A stretch of 64,000 nt of DNA, from assembly GCF_001457415.1 (NCBI RefSeq), contig NZ_LN881724.1, forward strand, positions 1,798,001-1,862,000, read 5' to 3'. The notes beneath the pieces are model-generated. The model saw nothing but the letters and a program-made list of their open reading frames with translations. It was not told the origin of the DNA and did no database searches. The DNA is from Gorillibacterium timonense. GTDB taxonomy: Bacteria; Bacillota; Bacilli; Paenibacillales; NBRC-103111. The position numbers were made by a program, and so were the translations under genes. Shown in pieces: positions 1 through 9,507 of the stretch (the stretch's first letter is position 1; every line of letters begins with the position of its first letter).

Positions 1-1
1 G

Positions 2-2494
2 GCCTACTACAATCTGCTAGTAGACAACAACACCGCCAACAACCAGGATGTCGTCGTTATCGATGTGCGTGACAATACCACCGGTCAGGTGCTTGCAACG
101 CAGACACTCACCCGCCAGATGTGGAACTCCGCCAACTCCTTCCAGCGCTTCGAGCTGCCCTACACCAACGCGGTGGCCGGCCATTCTCTCGAATTCCGGG
201 TTCGCTGGCTTGGGACCTCTCTCGTCAGCGTATCCAGCGTCGGAACGACCCCCCGCAGCCTGGTCGATCTCTCCAACCTGTTCACCTCATTGAAGGGCCT
301 TTTGGCCAAAGACCAGCCCCGCATGTACACGCTGGGTGAAGAAGAAGGAAGTTATACTTGGGCCAACTCCCTTGGGCTTGGCTATGCCGATGTCACGGAC
401 AAATGGTCGCTCATCACCAAATATCGCAGCGAGATCAGCGGCATCGTCGTCTATGACTATAATGTCCCGGACACCCTTAACCTTGCGGCAACCATCGCGA
501 GCGTCAAGAACGGCATTGTGGCAGGGCCCGAGCTGGTGTCGATGCTGACCTCCGCTCCTTACAACCTGCCGATTCTCGATGATTTGCAGAACCAGTTTGC
601 CAACAAGCTTGAGGTTTATCACTATTTGAAAACCAATTATTGGCCGCAAACGACCAAACGGGTAATAGTCGGTCTCGATCCGAAATTGCCGGGACATCTG
701 CGCGACTACTCCGCTGCTATCGGAGCTTCAGTCGTTTGGCTGGACCCGAGAATTCCCGCCGAGGATACCTTATTGCGGCAATTCCTTGCAGAAATGGCCC
801 CTGGCACCGCCTACATGGGCTGGTGGCCGGATGAAGCTTCCGGGGTTGAACGGGTTTCGGAATACGGCTTGTCAACCATTGCCGCCGATTATTCCACCAA
901 TCTGACGGTGTTCGGCGGAACTTCCCGCAACGTTGCCGTCAAATCTACACCGAACAAAATCCCGTTGGATAATAAAATTTACGTTTCGCTCATCATGAGC
1001 GACGGCGACAATCTGCAATATATGGAGCGCCACTTCCGCAATTTGTGGGACAGCCCGGGCCGGGGCAGCGTCCCCCTCGGCTGGACCGTATCGCCCGCTA
1101 TGCTCGATGCGATGCCCGGCGTACTGAACTATTACTACAATACCGCTACCGCCAACGACGTTTTTATTTCCGGCCCCAGCGGCATTGGGTATACCTATCC
1201 GAATTTCTGGAGCAATCAAACGTACCTTGACTCGTTTATCACCCAGTCCAATGATTACATGAAGCGCTCAGGATTGAAAATTGCCACCATCTGGAACTTT
1301 ATCAATGGCGGCATTAACGGCAATGTCGGCAACAGCTTTGCCAATAACGCCCCCTCCTTGCTGGGCTTGACGACGCAGCAAGCAGGCGGCAGCATTTCGA
1401 TTTACAACAACCTTTTGCCCGTTCAGGGATTGAATACAACCTATGGAGATTCCGCCGACGCCTTAATCAATACCATCTCCCAGGCGAATGTTGGCTGGAA
1501 CGGACAACAACCGTTGTTCCTCACCGTTCAGGCCAATCCGTGGCAAACGAATTACCAGGATATTCTCGATACCGCCAATCACTTTGCGTCCAACGCCAAC
1601 ATTGTCTTTGTCCGGACCGACACGTATTTTCAACTGGTCCGCGAATACTACGGGCTGCCGGTTGATCCGGATACCCTCGTTGCGCGATTGGAAGCCGAAA
1701 ACACAACCTACGCATCCTCACCGTTCAGCCATAGCGTAGGCCGCGCCGGCACAAACGGTTGGACTGCCAACGTCGCTCAAGACAGCCCGGGTTATATGCT
1801 GTGGGGCGGGTACTCAACCGCTAATCCTGCAGGGGGATTGACGGCGACCTTCCGGATCAATATCGATTCGCTTGCCGGCAATAACGACAAGGTTCTGACC
1901 TTAGATGTGCGAGATAATACGACCGGACAGGTGCTCAAATCCTCTGACGTGTACCGCAATCAATTCAAGGCTGCCGGGCTCCATCAGGATTTCAGCCTGG
2001 CCTTCGACAATCCCGCCGGACATGAAGTGGAATTTAGAGCCTATTATCACGATGTGGCTGCCGTCAATATTGACAAGGTGACGGTCACGAAAAACATTGG
2101 AAAATACGAAGCCGAGGGTACCGTCGTCGCTCACTCGGTCGGCCGTGCGGTAAGTGACGGATGGCAGGCAAACCCAACCCAGGACAACAGCGGACATATG
2201 CTGTATGGTCCGTATGACTCCAATGTCCCGGTCGGCTCGCGGGCCGTTACCTTCCGTCTGAAGGTGGACAACAACACCGCCGATAACGATGTCGTCGCCG
2301 TAATCGACGTTCGCGACGCCAATACCGGCAGCACTCTCGTCCAAAGCTCGCTTACCCGGCAGCAGTTCACTGTCGCCAACCAATACCAGGATTTCACCCT
2401 CTCCTTCGAGCAAACGCTGGGACGCAAGCTGGAATACCGTGTCTATTTTGCGGATAAGGCAACCGTAACGGTGGATAACGTGGTGATTCGTTAG
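2..2494 (+). CDS. Secreted GxGYxYP-type putative glycoside hydrolase with repeated C-terminal modules (5' end outside window)
   Basis: The frame is open from base 2, so the N-terminus and any signal peptide lie upstream. The core shows the family signature GIGYTYP (around 1183-1203) preceded by SDGDNLQ (around 1000), as in GxGYxYP putative glycoside hydrolases; substrate and activity are unproven in that family. A roughly 130-residue beta-rich module with the pattern VDNNTAxNDVVxVIDVRD occurs at about 1676-2092 and again at 2105-2491. A third partial copy is at the window start (2-290), so modules flank the catalytic part on both sides. They look like carbohydrate-binding or attachment modules, which is inference. 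A terminator follows at 2655. Confidence 0.75.
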   Translation, partial: AYYNLLVDNNTANNQDVVVIDVRDNTTGQVLATQTLTRQMWNSANSFQRFELPYTNAVAGHSLEFRVRWLGTSLVSVSSVGTTPRSLVDLSNLFTSLKGLLAKDQPRMYTLGEEEGSYTWANSLGLGYADVTDKWSLITKYRSEISGIVVYDYNVPDTLNLAATIASVKNGIVAGPELVSMLTSAPYNLPILDDLQNQFANKLEVYHYLKTNYWPQTTKRVIVGLDPKLPGHLRDYSAAIGASVVWLDPRIPAEDTLLRQFLAEMAPGTAYMGWWPDEASGVERVSEYGLSTIAADYSTNLTVFGGTSRNVAVKSTPNKIPLDNKIYVSLIMSDGDNLQYMERHFRNLWDSPGRGSVPLGWTVSPAMLDAMPGVLNYYYNTATANDVFISGPSGIGYTYPNFWSNQTYLDSFITQSNDYMKRSGLKIATIWNFINGGINGNVGNSFANNAPSLLGLTTQQAGGSISIYNNLLPVQGLNTTYGDSADALINTISQANVGWNGQQPLFLTVQANPWQTNYQDILDTANHFASNANIVFVRTDTYFQLVREYYGLPVDPDTLVARLEAENTTYASSPFSHSVGRAGTNGWTANVAQDSPGYMLWGGYSTANPAGGLTATFRINIDSLAGNNDKVLTLDVRDNTTGQVLKSSDVYRNQFKAAGLHQDFSLAFDNPAGHEVEFRAYYHDVAAVNIDKVTVTKNIGKYEAEGTVVAHSVGRAVSDGWQANPTQDNSGHMLYGPYDSNVPVGSRAVTFRLKVDNNTADNDVVAVIDVRDANTGSTLVQSSLTRQQFTVANQYQDFTLSFEQTLGRKLEYRVYFADKATVTVDNVVIR

Positions 2495-2654
2495 GATCAT
2501 GCAAATAGCGTTATCGGTTCGATGATGGGGTAACCTATATCAAACCCATGCTTATCCGTAATGCTCTTTGAAATTGCCAGCTCGAAACCATCGCCATTTC
2601 CATCGGAAAAGGTCGATCCACTGACAAAAGGCTCAAACCGCTTCGTCTGATGCT

Positions 2655-2708
2655 AAGAGGCTTCTCCGCCCACCGTTTTCATGGTGGGTGGAGAAGCCTC
2701 TTTTTTTT
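2655..2708. terminator. Bidirectional rho-independent terminator
   Basis: A 20-bp stem (AAGAGGCTTCTCCGCCCACC against its near-perfect complement) around a short loop is followed by eight T residues on the + strand, with A residues upstream for the opposite direction. It lies between the convergent hydrolase and EamA genes. Confidence 0.9.
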
Positions 2709-2750
2709 GATCATCATACAGAAACGATTTGTTTATGAGCTTTACTAGGA

Positions 2751-3740
2751 CTAGGACACGGGTAACTCAGAGTTGGCAGTACCGTTGTTGGATGCTTGCG
2801 CAGCCGATGCGGCTGTAGCTTCTCTCGATTCCGCAGCAAGCTCTCCAACCCTGATGGTGTTTCCCTTCATAAACAGCCAAACGCCGGCCAAGAGCAGGAA
2901 GCCCGCACTTCCTTGCAGTATGGTAACAGATTCATCCAGCAAGAAGTAGGCCAATATCGTCGAGCCTACCGGCTCTCCCAGGATGGACATCGACACGGTC
3001 GAGGCCCGTAAATATTTGAGCAACCAATTAAAGAGGTAATGGCCAAACAGGGTCGGCACGGCGGCGAGGAGAAAGAACATGCCCCAATCTCGGCTCGCAT
3101 AACCCGTGAAGGAATAGCCGAGAAAGAGGTTATAGACCATCAATACTCCTGCCCCGAGCAGAAAAACAAAAAAGCTGTAGACGAAGGTGGACATCGTCTC
3201 ACGAAGCTTAGACCCGAGCAGGACGTGGATGACGACGGCGACCGTTCCGATGAAGGAGAGCAGATCGCCATAGAGGTTTCGGCTGGAGAGGCCAAAATCC
3301 CCCCACCCGATTAGTACGGCTCCGCCTATCGCAATCAGCATGCCGATCACCGCTAGGGGATGGTTTTTCTCCCGGAATGCCCAATAGGACCCGAGCATGA
3401 CCAGCACCGGCTCCAAGGCGACGATGGCCGTCGAACTCGCAACGGAGGTATAGCGCAGCGAACCCATCCAGAACAAGAAGTGCAAGCCGAGAGCGAGGCC
3501 GGAAGCGGTCAGGAGCAGCCATTGCCGGAAGGAGATGCGGCGGATCTCCGCGCGATGGCGAATGAGGAAGGGCGATAGAATCGCGCAGGTCATCGCTAGT
3601 CTATACATGCCGATCACCGAGACGGGAGCGGAGGACCATTTGATGAAGATGGACGAGAAGGAGATGGCGATGATGCCGATTAGCATCAGCAGACCATAGA
3701 AGCTATTGCTGCGTTTCGTAGTGGAGGAGAGGGAGGACAC
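2751..3740 (-). CDS. EamA/DMT-family transporter
   Basis: An integral membrane protein of about 329 residues with ten predicted hydrophobic segments in two EamA repeats, as in the drug/metabolite exporter superfamily; substrate unknown. The frame extends to an ATG at 3791, but that ATG lies inside a TATAAT box (3790-3795). The GTG at 3740, preceded by AAAGGA at a sensible distance, is therefore the likely start. The first helix begins with FYGLLMLIGIIAISFSSIF. The C-terminal tail is Ala/Glu-rich and soluble. The gene is monocistronic and convergent with the hydrolase. Confidence 0.85.
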   Translation of the reverse strand: MSSLSSTTKRSNSFYGLLMLIGIIAISFSSIFIKWSSAPVSVIGMYRLAMTCAILSPFLIRHRAEIRRISFRQWLLLTASGLALGLHFLFWMGSLRYTSVASSTAIVALEPVLVMLGSYWAFREKNHPLAVIGMLIAIGGAVLIGWGDFGLSSRNLYGDLLSFIGTVAVVIHVLLGSKLRETMSTFVYSFFVFLLGAGVLMVYNLFLGYSFTGYASRDWGMFFLLAAVPTLFGHYLFNWLLKYLRASTVSMSILGEPVGSTILAYFLLDESVTILQGSAGFLLLAGVWLFMKGNTIRVGELAAESREATAASAAQASNNGTANSELPVS

Positions 3741-3789
3741 AGGCAAGTTTCCTTTCCGGATGATGATAAGGCCAATTGAGGCCTTCTCC

Positions 3790-3817
3790 ATTATACACGC
3801 GGCTTCCCGCTTGTCAC
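3790..3817 (-). promoter_or_regulatory. SigA-type promoter of the EamA gene
   Basis: On the minus strand GTGACA (3812-3817) is followed 16 bases later by a perfect TATAAT (3790-3795). The predicted transcript starts about 40 bases before the chosen GTG start. This supports the shorter reading of the EamA gene. Confidence 0.6.
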
Positions 3818-4019
3818 TTCCAATTTGGATTTCCCGAGCGGTTATTTCCCAGGCAACCGCAGAATATGAGCAGATTCAAGCCTTATCGCCAAAGACAGCT
3901 ACAGAATGTATCTGCACTTGACAGCAGTCTTTCTCTTTTTCACACAAAGGGCATTGTTGGTCCCTTCGTTTCGTGGTAAAACTAAGGTAGCAGTTTTCAA
4001 TGGAAAAGGAGAGACTACT

Positions 4020-4682
4020 GTGAAACTCGAATATAAAGATAAGCTGGTCATGATCGGAGATTCCATAACGGATTGCGGGCGCAGCCGGCCTGTAGGAGAG
4101 GGGCTCTTCGAAGCCATTGGCAAAGGCTATGTTTCCCTGGTGGATGGCCTGCTCGGCTCCGTTTACCCGGAACGGAACATCCGTGTGGTCAACATGGGAA
4201 CCGGCGGGGATACGGTCCGCCACTTGAAGGCGCGCTGGGAGACGGATGTCACGGCGCTCAACCCCGATTGGCTCTCCATCCTGATCGGTATCAACGATGT
4301 GTGGCGCCAATTTGACACCCCTCATATAACCGAAGGTCATGTTTATGTCGAAGAATATGAATCGACGCTGGAAGAACTGGTCGCTCAGACAAGACCTCAG
4401 GTGAAGGGCCTCGTTCTCATGACCCCGTTCTATCTGGAAAAGAACGGCTCCGATCCGATGCGGGCAACGATGGACTTGTACGGGAAGGCTGTTAAACGGA
4501 TCGCCGCGAAATATGATTGCGTCTATGTGGATCTGCAAGAAGCGCTCGATAAAATGCTTCGTCATATCTATCCGGCCACCCTGGCTTGGGATCGGGTTCA
4601 CCCGAATGTTCCCGGTCATATGTGCATCGCAAGAGCTTTTCTGAATGCAGTAGATTTCTCCTGGAATGGGGAAGAAGAGTAA
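4020..4682 (+). CDS. SGNH/GDSL-family hydrolase
   Basis: A 220-residue single-domain esterase-like protein, cytoplasmic because no signal peptide is seen. Block I is VMIGDSITDCGR with the nucleophile Ser, block III is IGINDVW, and the catalytic Asp/His pair is in DRVHPN near the C-terminus. This matches rhamnogalacturonan acetylesterase-like and lysophospholipase L1-like enzymes that remove acyl groups from sugars or lipids; the substrate cannot be read from sequence. The frame opens at 3906, but the GTG at 4020 follows AAAGGAGAG and matches the family N-terminus, so it is chosen. Confidence 0.85.
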   Translation: MKLEYKDKLVMIGDSITDCGRSRPVGEGLFEAIGKGYVSLVDGLLGSVYPERNIRVVNMGTGGDTVRHLKARWETDVTALNPDWLSILIGINDVWRQFDTPHITEGHVYVEEYESTLEELVAQTRPQVKGLVLMTPFYLEKNGSDPMRATMDLYGKAVKRIAAKYDCVYVDLQEALDKMLRHIYPATLAWDRVHPNVPGHMCIARAFLNAVDFSWNGEEE

Positions 4683-4717
4683 CCATCCTAATAGATGAAA
4701 ATAGGCAGTGCATAACA

Positions 4718-4768
4718 AAAGCCATCCTCCGGTTTTTCATCATCCGGAAGGATGGCTTCTATTTTGGT
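4718..4768. terminator. Terminator between SGNH hydrolase and MFS genes
   Basis: AAGCCATCCTCCGG pairs with CCGGAAGGATGGCTT (one bulge) around a T-rich loop. T residues follow on the + strand and A residues lie upstream. It separates two convergent genes. Confidence 0.8.
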
Positions 4769-4778
4769 GCCAAATCTC

Positions 4779-6077
4779 TTATGCGCCCAAGCGCCGGTTG
4801 CGAGTCAACATGCGCTGTACAGTCGGGAACAGGATGACAAGAAAGCAGAGAGAGCCGAAGACGCGGCCGATGCTTGAGACGTACATCGTTCCATGGAAGG
4901 ACAGCCATTCATAGACCTGCATGCCGAGAATCGGTGCGAAGATCGCGGAGATCTGCGATAGGGTCGTATAGAAGGCGATCGCCTTCTGCCGGGAAGGGGC
5001 AGGCAGAATCTCCAACTGGCGGTTAAACAGGGACTGCGTATAGCCTGCCGTTACGAACGCCCCGAGAATATCAGCGACATAGACTTCGTTCATGGAATTG
5101 GCAAACAGCCACATGATCGGATTACAGGCGATCCCCAAGGTGGCGAGGAAGAGGGTCAGTCCGTTTCCCTTGCGATCCGCCACCTTCAGCCAAACGCGGA
5201 ACCCGATCAAGGAGCCGATCGCGGAGGCAACGGTGTCGATGCTAATCTGCATGTTCGTCGCGTGAAGGATGTCCACCTTAATCTTCGTGAATACCGGCCA
5301 AGCCATCATCCAGGCGAAGGTGAAGATCATGGCGGCTGTGCAGAACAGATAGAACTCCGGACCTGCTTGGAAACGGAACGTATTCGTAAACGCCTTCAAA
5401 CGCTCGCGAGCGGTTGCCCGGCGTTCCAATGGCTCCTCTTCCGCATCGCCGGAACCGATAGCAGCGGGCTGTGGGAGATCCTCGCTCGGAACGATCAGCC
5501 GGATGAAGTAGAAGCATTCCAACAGCCCGCAGACTGTTCCCAGCACATAGGCAGTCTGATAGCCATAGGGAAAAGAGAAGTGATCGATGTACCAGCCCGC
5601 CAGGAGCACGACACCCATCCCGATGAAGTTGGAAAAAATGTTTCGCTGTGCGAACACTTTGTTGCGGTATTGAATGGGGATCAGCTCTCCCATGATGGCC
5701 TGCCAGCTAACCGTGGAGATGGCATTTGCCGCCGTATAGAGTCCGACCAGGAGGATCAGCATCTGAACCTGCTGGAAGTGGAACAACGGGAGCAAAGCCA
5801 TGAGCAGGAAGGAGAGGCGGCTCGCTAGCATAATCCCGGCGGCGATGCGCTTTTGGTGCCGGAAGCGACCGATAATCGCGGAAGCTGGCAAAGTGGCGAT
5901 GATCGTCATAAGAGCCGGAACCGAGTTCAGCAAGGCGTAGTCCGTGTTCGTCGCACCGAATTTGGCGGCGATGACCGCGAAGAACGGCACCGTGAAATTG
6001 ATGCATGAGGCTGAGGCGATGCCCATGTTCAAATTGTTGCGGATGTTATTCCGGAGATACCGGTACGTAAGGTCCAT
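4779..6077 (-). CDS. MFS transporter
   Basis: A membrane protein of about 432 residues with twelve predicted helices and a charged central loop (GSGDAEEEPLERRATARERL) between helices 6 and 7, typical of major facilitator carriers. It resembles the uncharacterised Bacillales MFS proteins related to YfkF-type carriers; the substrate is unknown. The frame extends to 6113, but MDLTYRYLRNNIRNN at 6077, after an AGGAAG stretch, fits the family start better. It is probably transcribed alone and ends at the terminator near 4740. Confidence 0.8.
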   Translation of the reverse strand: MDLTYRYLRNNIRNNLNMGIASASCINFTVPFFAVIAAKFGATNTDYALLNSVPALMTIIATLPASAIIGRFRHQKRIAAGIMLASRLSFLLMALLPLFHFQQVQMLILLVGLYTAANAISTVSWQAIMGELIPIQYRNKVFAQRNIFSNFIGMGVVLLAGWYIDHFSFPYGYQTAYVLGTVCGLLECFYFIRLIVPSEDLPQPAAIGSGDAEEEPLERRATARERLKAFTNTFRFQAGPEFYLFCTAAMIFTFAWMMAWPVFTKIKVDILHATNMQISIDTVASAIGSLIGFRVWLKVADRKGNGLTLFLATLGIACNPIMWLFANSMNEVYVADILGAFVTAGYTQSLFNRQLEILPAPSRQKAIAFYTTLSQISAIFAPILGMQVYEWLSFHGTMYVSSIGRVFGSLCFLVILFPTVQRMLTRNRRLGA

Positions 6078-6300
6078 TGGGAGCCTCTTCTTCCTGGTGG
6101 ATTTCACACACAAGCTTCATTGTAACTTACCCGTTTCTCTCCCGCATCTCCCATTTTGTGAACGAAAAGTGACAGACAGTTTATTTTATCGCTTTGAGAA
6201 AGCGGATTTTTGGAAACGCTATCGGTAGTAACCATGTTGCCGGGTACCCATCGAGAAGATACGTGGTATAAGGACTACTGCAGGGTCTTGTCTGGTTGGT

Positions 6301-6371
6301 TTGAATAAAAAAGAACCTCTTGATCCGATAGATGCGGGGCAGATTCCCGTGCGGGTCGAAGGTTCTTTTGG
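6301..6371. terminator. Terminator downstream of xerS
   Basis: AAAGAACCT-CTTGATCCG pairs imperfectly with CGGGTCGAAGGTTCTTT around an extended loop. Read on the minus strand it ends in TTCTTTTTT, so it should stop transcription from xerS. The rest of the 6114-6391 interval shows nothing else clear. Confidence 0.6.
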
Positions 6372-6391
6372 TTCTACTAGCAGTGTAAGCC

Positions 6392-7468
6392 TTATTTGCG
6401 GTTGTCGATGGCATCCGACATCGTTTTGTCTGTCAGGTGAGCATAGATTTGTGTCGTGTCGGGAGAAGCGTGGCCGAGCTGCTCCTGGGTGCGGTACAGA
6501 TCGTTCTGCAAGTAATAGTCGGTTGCAAACGAATGCCGCAGCTTATGAACGGTGAGGTATGGCTTCCCGAAGCGCTTGGCGTATTTGATGACCATCTCCT
6601 GGATGGCTCGGCGCGTCATCCGCTTGCCTTCCTTCTGTCCGTTCGGAATCGTGAGGAAGAGTGCCTTTTCTTTTTTGGGCGGACGGTAATGGGCGTTGCG
6701 CTGCTCCAGGTAAAGGGTCAGGTCCTCAAGCGCGTTCCCGCGAAAGTAGACAGGCGTCTTGAAGGTGTCGTCATTTTTCCCCTTGCGGTATACATGAGCG
6801 GTTTTCTTTTTCAGATCCAGGTCGTCCAGGTTTAGGTTAACGACCTCCGAGACGCGAAGCCCGGAATTGAGAATCAGGCTGACGATGCAGGCGTCCCGGA
6901 TCTTGTTGAGCTGGTAAGCGTACAGAGCTTGCTTATTCTGAGCGATGTCCTCCTCGAACCCGGAACGGATGTAATCGATGAACTCGACGATCTCCGATTC
7001 CTGCAGGAGCTTGCCCTCCAGCTTCGCGGCGGTGTCCTTGGGCCGGTGCGTGCGCTTGATCTCCACCTTGGCCATGATATTGCGCTTCAATAGAGGATAA
7101 AAATCGTCATCCTCGGCAATTTGGCTCAAATAGTGGAACAAGGAGCGCAACGAAGAGAGCTTCCGGGAGATTGTCGTTTTGGTATTGGCGCTGTCCTTCT
7201 TGGAGGCGAGGAACATGCGGAAATGGTCGATGGTGTCCATATGAAGCCGTTCGAGCACCTCGATCGGGATATCCTGCATGCGGGTGGCATCGGTTAGTCC
7301 CTCGGCCATCAGAAAGTGGAAGAAGGTCTCATAATCCCGCGTATATTCTAAGAGAGACGAGGGGGACAGGTCAGGCAGCTTGTACATGATGAACTTTTCC
7401 ACATACCAAGGCATGAAGGGGATCCGCTTCTCGAGCTCCTCCCGGTCTTTGGCTTTGATGATATTCAT
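6392..7468 (-). CDS. xerS: Tyrosine recombinase XerS
   Basis: A 358-residue site-specific recombinase. It has a SAM-like N-terminal core-binding domain (residues 15-125) and a C-terminal catalytic domain. The catalytic set is visible: Arg in SGLRVSEV, Lys in the beta-hairpin (YRKGKND), H-x-x-R in HKLRHSFA, His in LGHASP and the nucleophile Tyr in TQIYAHL. Length and sequence fit XerS, the single-protein dimer-resolution recombinase described in streptococci and annotated in many Bacillales. No dif site was recognised nearby. The frame opens with GTG at 7477, but ATG 7468 has AGAGGTG at proper spacing. Confidence 0.9.
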   Translation of the reverse strand: MNIIKAKDREELEKRIPFMPWYVEKFIMYKLPDLSPSSLLEYTRDYETFFHFLMAEGLTDATRMQDIPIEVLERLHMDTIDHFRMFLASKKDSANTKTTISRKLSSLRSLFHYLSQIAEDDDFYPLLKRNIMAKVEIKRTHRPKDTAAKLEGKLLQESEIVEFIDYIRSGFEEDIAQNKQALYAYQLNKIRDACIVSLILNSGLRVSEVVNLNLDDLDLKKKTAHVYRKGKNDDTFKTPVYFRGNALEDLTLYLEQRNAHYRPPKKEKALFLTIPNGQKEGKRMTRRAIQEMVIKYAKRFGKPYLTVHKLRHSFATDYYLQNDLYRTQEQLGHASPDTTQIYAHLTDKTMSDAIDNRK

Positions 7469-7552
7469 GGAAGGCACCTCTTGGCGAATGAGTTAATCGA
7501 ACTGCCTCTATTGTACAGGATGAAAAGGACCCGGAAAAGCAAAAAGCCGATC

Positions 7553-7569
7553 AATTACAGGATGTAATT
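7553..7569. other. Short inverted repeat in the xerS-capA intergenic region
   Basis: AATTAC and GTAATT flank five bases. The site lies between the divergent xerS and CapA-like genes. It could be an operator for either; nothing else supports this. Confidence 0.25.
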
Positions 7570-7634
7570 CGAAGTGAAAACAAGTACAATGGAAGTCGGA
7601 CTCATCCGAAATTATACAAAAGAGGGATAGAGAG

Positions 7635-8834
7635 ATGCATGATAAAAAGGGGAAATGGCGGGCAGGGTGGCTGTTGATCATTGTCCTGCTCATCATGACA
7701 GGGTGTTCGAAGCCATCTGCGGAAGAAACGAGAGTGCCGACGCAAGCCGCTACAGCGGAAGCTACAACTACAGCGACAGCGACTCCGCAGCCGACGGCAG
7801 TACCTTCGGTTCCGGAGACGGAAACCAGAATTTCGCTTTCTGCTATCGGGGATGTTTTAATCCACTCTTCCGTATGGAAGGACGCGCGAAAGGAAGACGG
7901 ATCGTATGACTTCCGCCCGATGTTTCAGCAGGTGAAAGAAAAGCTTGAAGCGACTGACATCACCTTTGCCAATTCGGAAAGCATCATCGGGGGCGAAAGC
8001 CTCGGATTGTCCAGCTACCCGGCATTTAACAGTCCCTTCGAGGTGGGAGATGCCCTGAAGGACGCCGGTGTGGATATCGTGTCGATGGCGAACAATCATA
8101 CGTTGGATTTTCGCGAGAAGGCCATTGTACAGGCTGCGGACCATTGGGATAAGCTGGGGATTCTCTTTGCGGGGGCGAACCGCAGCGAAGAGGAGCGGAA
8201 CCGCATTCGGATCATCGAGCGCAAGGGTGTGAAGATCGCTTTCCTCGCTTATACGTACGGAACGAACGGGATCCCGGTGCCTGCAGGCAAGGAATACCTG
8301 GTCAATCTGCTGGATAAGGACCGGCTCATCGCCGATATCCGTCAAGCGAAGCAGGAAGCGGATGCGGTCGTGGTCAGCATGCACTGGGGGATCGAATACG
8401 CCCGAATCCCGAACGAGGAGCAGCGGCAGTGGGCTCAACTGGCCGCCGATGAAGGGGCAGCCGTGGTGATCGGTCATCATCCGCATGTCCTTCAGCCGGT
8501 GGAATGGGTGCAGGGGAAGGACGGAAACCGGACGTTGGTTTTTTACTCCCTCGGCAATTTTCTGGCCGCTCAGGAGAAATTGGATCCTTACCGTCAAATC
8601 GGTGGAATCGCCCGAATGGATTTGGTGTTCAAGCATTCTGCTTCGGGAACAGAGGTTTCCGTGGAGAATCCCGGCATACTGCCGACCTACATTCAATTTC
8701 GCAATTGGAAGGGGTATAGGATCGTGCCTTTGCATACCGCTTCTCTGGAAATTTTACCGGAGCGATCCAAGTACGAGAAGGACACCCTCCAATTGCTCAC
8801 CAAGTACATGCCGGAGCTTTCCGTTGGCGAATAA
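7635..8834 (+). CDS. CapA-family lipoprotein (poly-gamma-glutamate capsule/metallophosphatase-like)
   Basis: A 399-residue surface lipoprotein. A Lys-rich start, a hydrophobic segment and the lipobox IMTGC predict lipid attachment, followed by a Thr/Ala/Pro-rich linker. The CapA (PGA_cap) fold motifs are present: AIGDVLIH, ANSESIIGG, SMANNHTLDF, MHWGIEY, VIGHHPHV and FYSLGNF. The fold is that of calcineurin-like phosphoesterases. CapA in Bacillus takes part in polyglutamate export, but this lone gene without capB/capC need not do that. The ATG follows a purine-rich GAGGGATAGAGAG. A terminator follows directly. Confidence 0.88.
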   Translation: MHDKKGKWRAGWLLIIVLLIMTGCSKPSAEETRVPTQAATAEATTTATATPQPTAVPSVPETETRISLSAIGDVLIHSSVWKDARKEDGSYDFRPMFQQVKEKLEATDITFANSESIIGGESLGLSSYPAFNSPFEVGDALKDAGVDIVSMANNHTLDFREKAIVQAADHWDKLGILFAGANRSEEERNRIRIIERKGVKIAFLAYTYGTNGIPVPAGKEYLVNLLDKDRLIADIRQAKQEADAVVVSMHWGIEYARIPNEEQRQWAQLAADEGAAVVIGHHPHVLQPVEWVQGKDGNRTLVFYSLGNFLAAQEKLDPYRQIGGIARMDLVFKHSASGTEVSVENPGILPTYIQFRNWKGYRIVPLHTASLEILPERSKYEKDTLQLLTKYMPELSVGE

Positions 8835-8852
8835 GGACCGTCATACGAAACG

Positions 8853-8888
8853 AAGCCGCTCACCCGAATTCAGGTGAGCGGCTTTTTT
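8853..8888 (+). terminator. Terminator of the CapA-family gene
   Basis: A perfect 12-bp stem (AAGCCGCTCACC / GGTGAGCGGCTT) with an 8-base loop is followed by six T residues. Confidence 0.9.
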
Positions 8889-8976
8889 GTATCCTCAGCG
8901 GAGAACCGAACGGAAGCCTCGGCTCTGCCTGCTGGTTAGAACGAGGAAGTTTTCTTTTCCAGGTAATCGTAAGCCC

Positions 8977-9234
8977 CTATGCGCGATTGCGGCCCATGGA
9001 GCGGAGAATAAGGCTTACGATGAAGACGAGGACCACAGCGCCGATCAAAGCCGGGACAAGGTAGAAACCGCCGGTTTCCGGTCCGAATTTCCCGAGGATC
9101 AGGCTGCCGAGCCAAGCCCCGATGAAGCCCGCGATGATGTTTCCGATGATTCCGCCGGGGACGTCACGCCCGATAATGAGGCCCGCAAGCCATCCGATGA
9201 TCCCACCGATAATCAACGACCAGATAAATCCCAT
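8977..9234 (-). CDS. GlsB/YeaQ/YmgE-family small stress membrane protein
   Basis: An 85-residue protein with three Gly-rich hydrophobic helices (IIGGIIGWLAGLIIG, IIGNIIAGFIGAWLGSLIL and a C-terminal helix), as in the transglycosylase-associated/GlsB family linked to general stress responses. Exact function is unknown. A clear GGAGGAAA site precedes the ATG on the minus strand. It is a single gene flanked by terminators. Confidence 0.88.
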   Translation of the reverse strand: MGFIWSLIIGGIIGWLAGLIIGRDVPGGIIGNIIAGFIGAWLGSLILGKFGPETGGFYLVPALIGAVVLVFIVSLILRSMGRNRA

Positions 9235-9427
9235 TGTTTGTTTCCTCCTTTTGAGTTGAGCTGCTCTTTATTGATGGTTCTCATTGATGGTAACTATTAA
9301 CCCGTCCGATTCGCAGCTAAACAGGAAACCCTTTCATGCTCTGTAAATACGGGTACGGGCGAAACCTGTAAGCATAGTATGGGCATCCGCCTTTGTCCTT
9401 ATACTTCCTCAGCTTTTGACCATGAAA

Positions 9428-9475
9428 AGAGGACTGCCCACGCGCAGCTTGAACTCTGCACGGGAGCAGTCCCTG
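9428..9475 (-). terminator. Terminator of the stalk-domain protein gene
   Basis: On the minus strand GGACTGCTCCC pairs with the complementary GTGGGCAGTCC around a loop that can itself fold, and TCTTTTC follows. Confidence 0.7.
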
Positions 9476-9507
9476 ATTCGAACGGAGTTTTGATGAGTTG
9501 GGGCTGG

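Noticed and set aside
6392..7634. dif site close to xerS
   Set aside because: No sequence resembling dif or difSL with paired recombinase arms was found.
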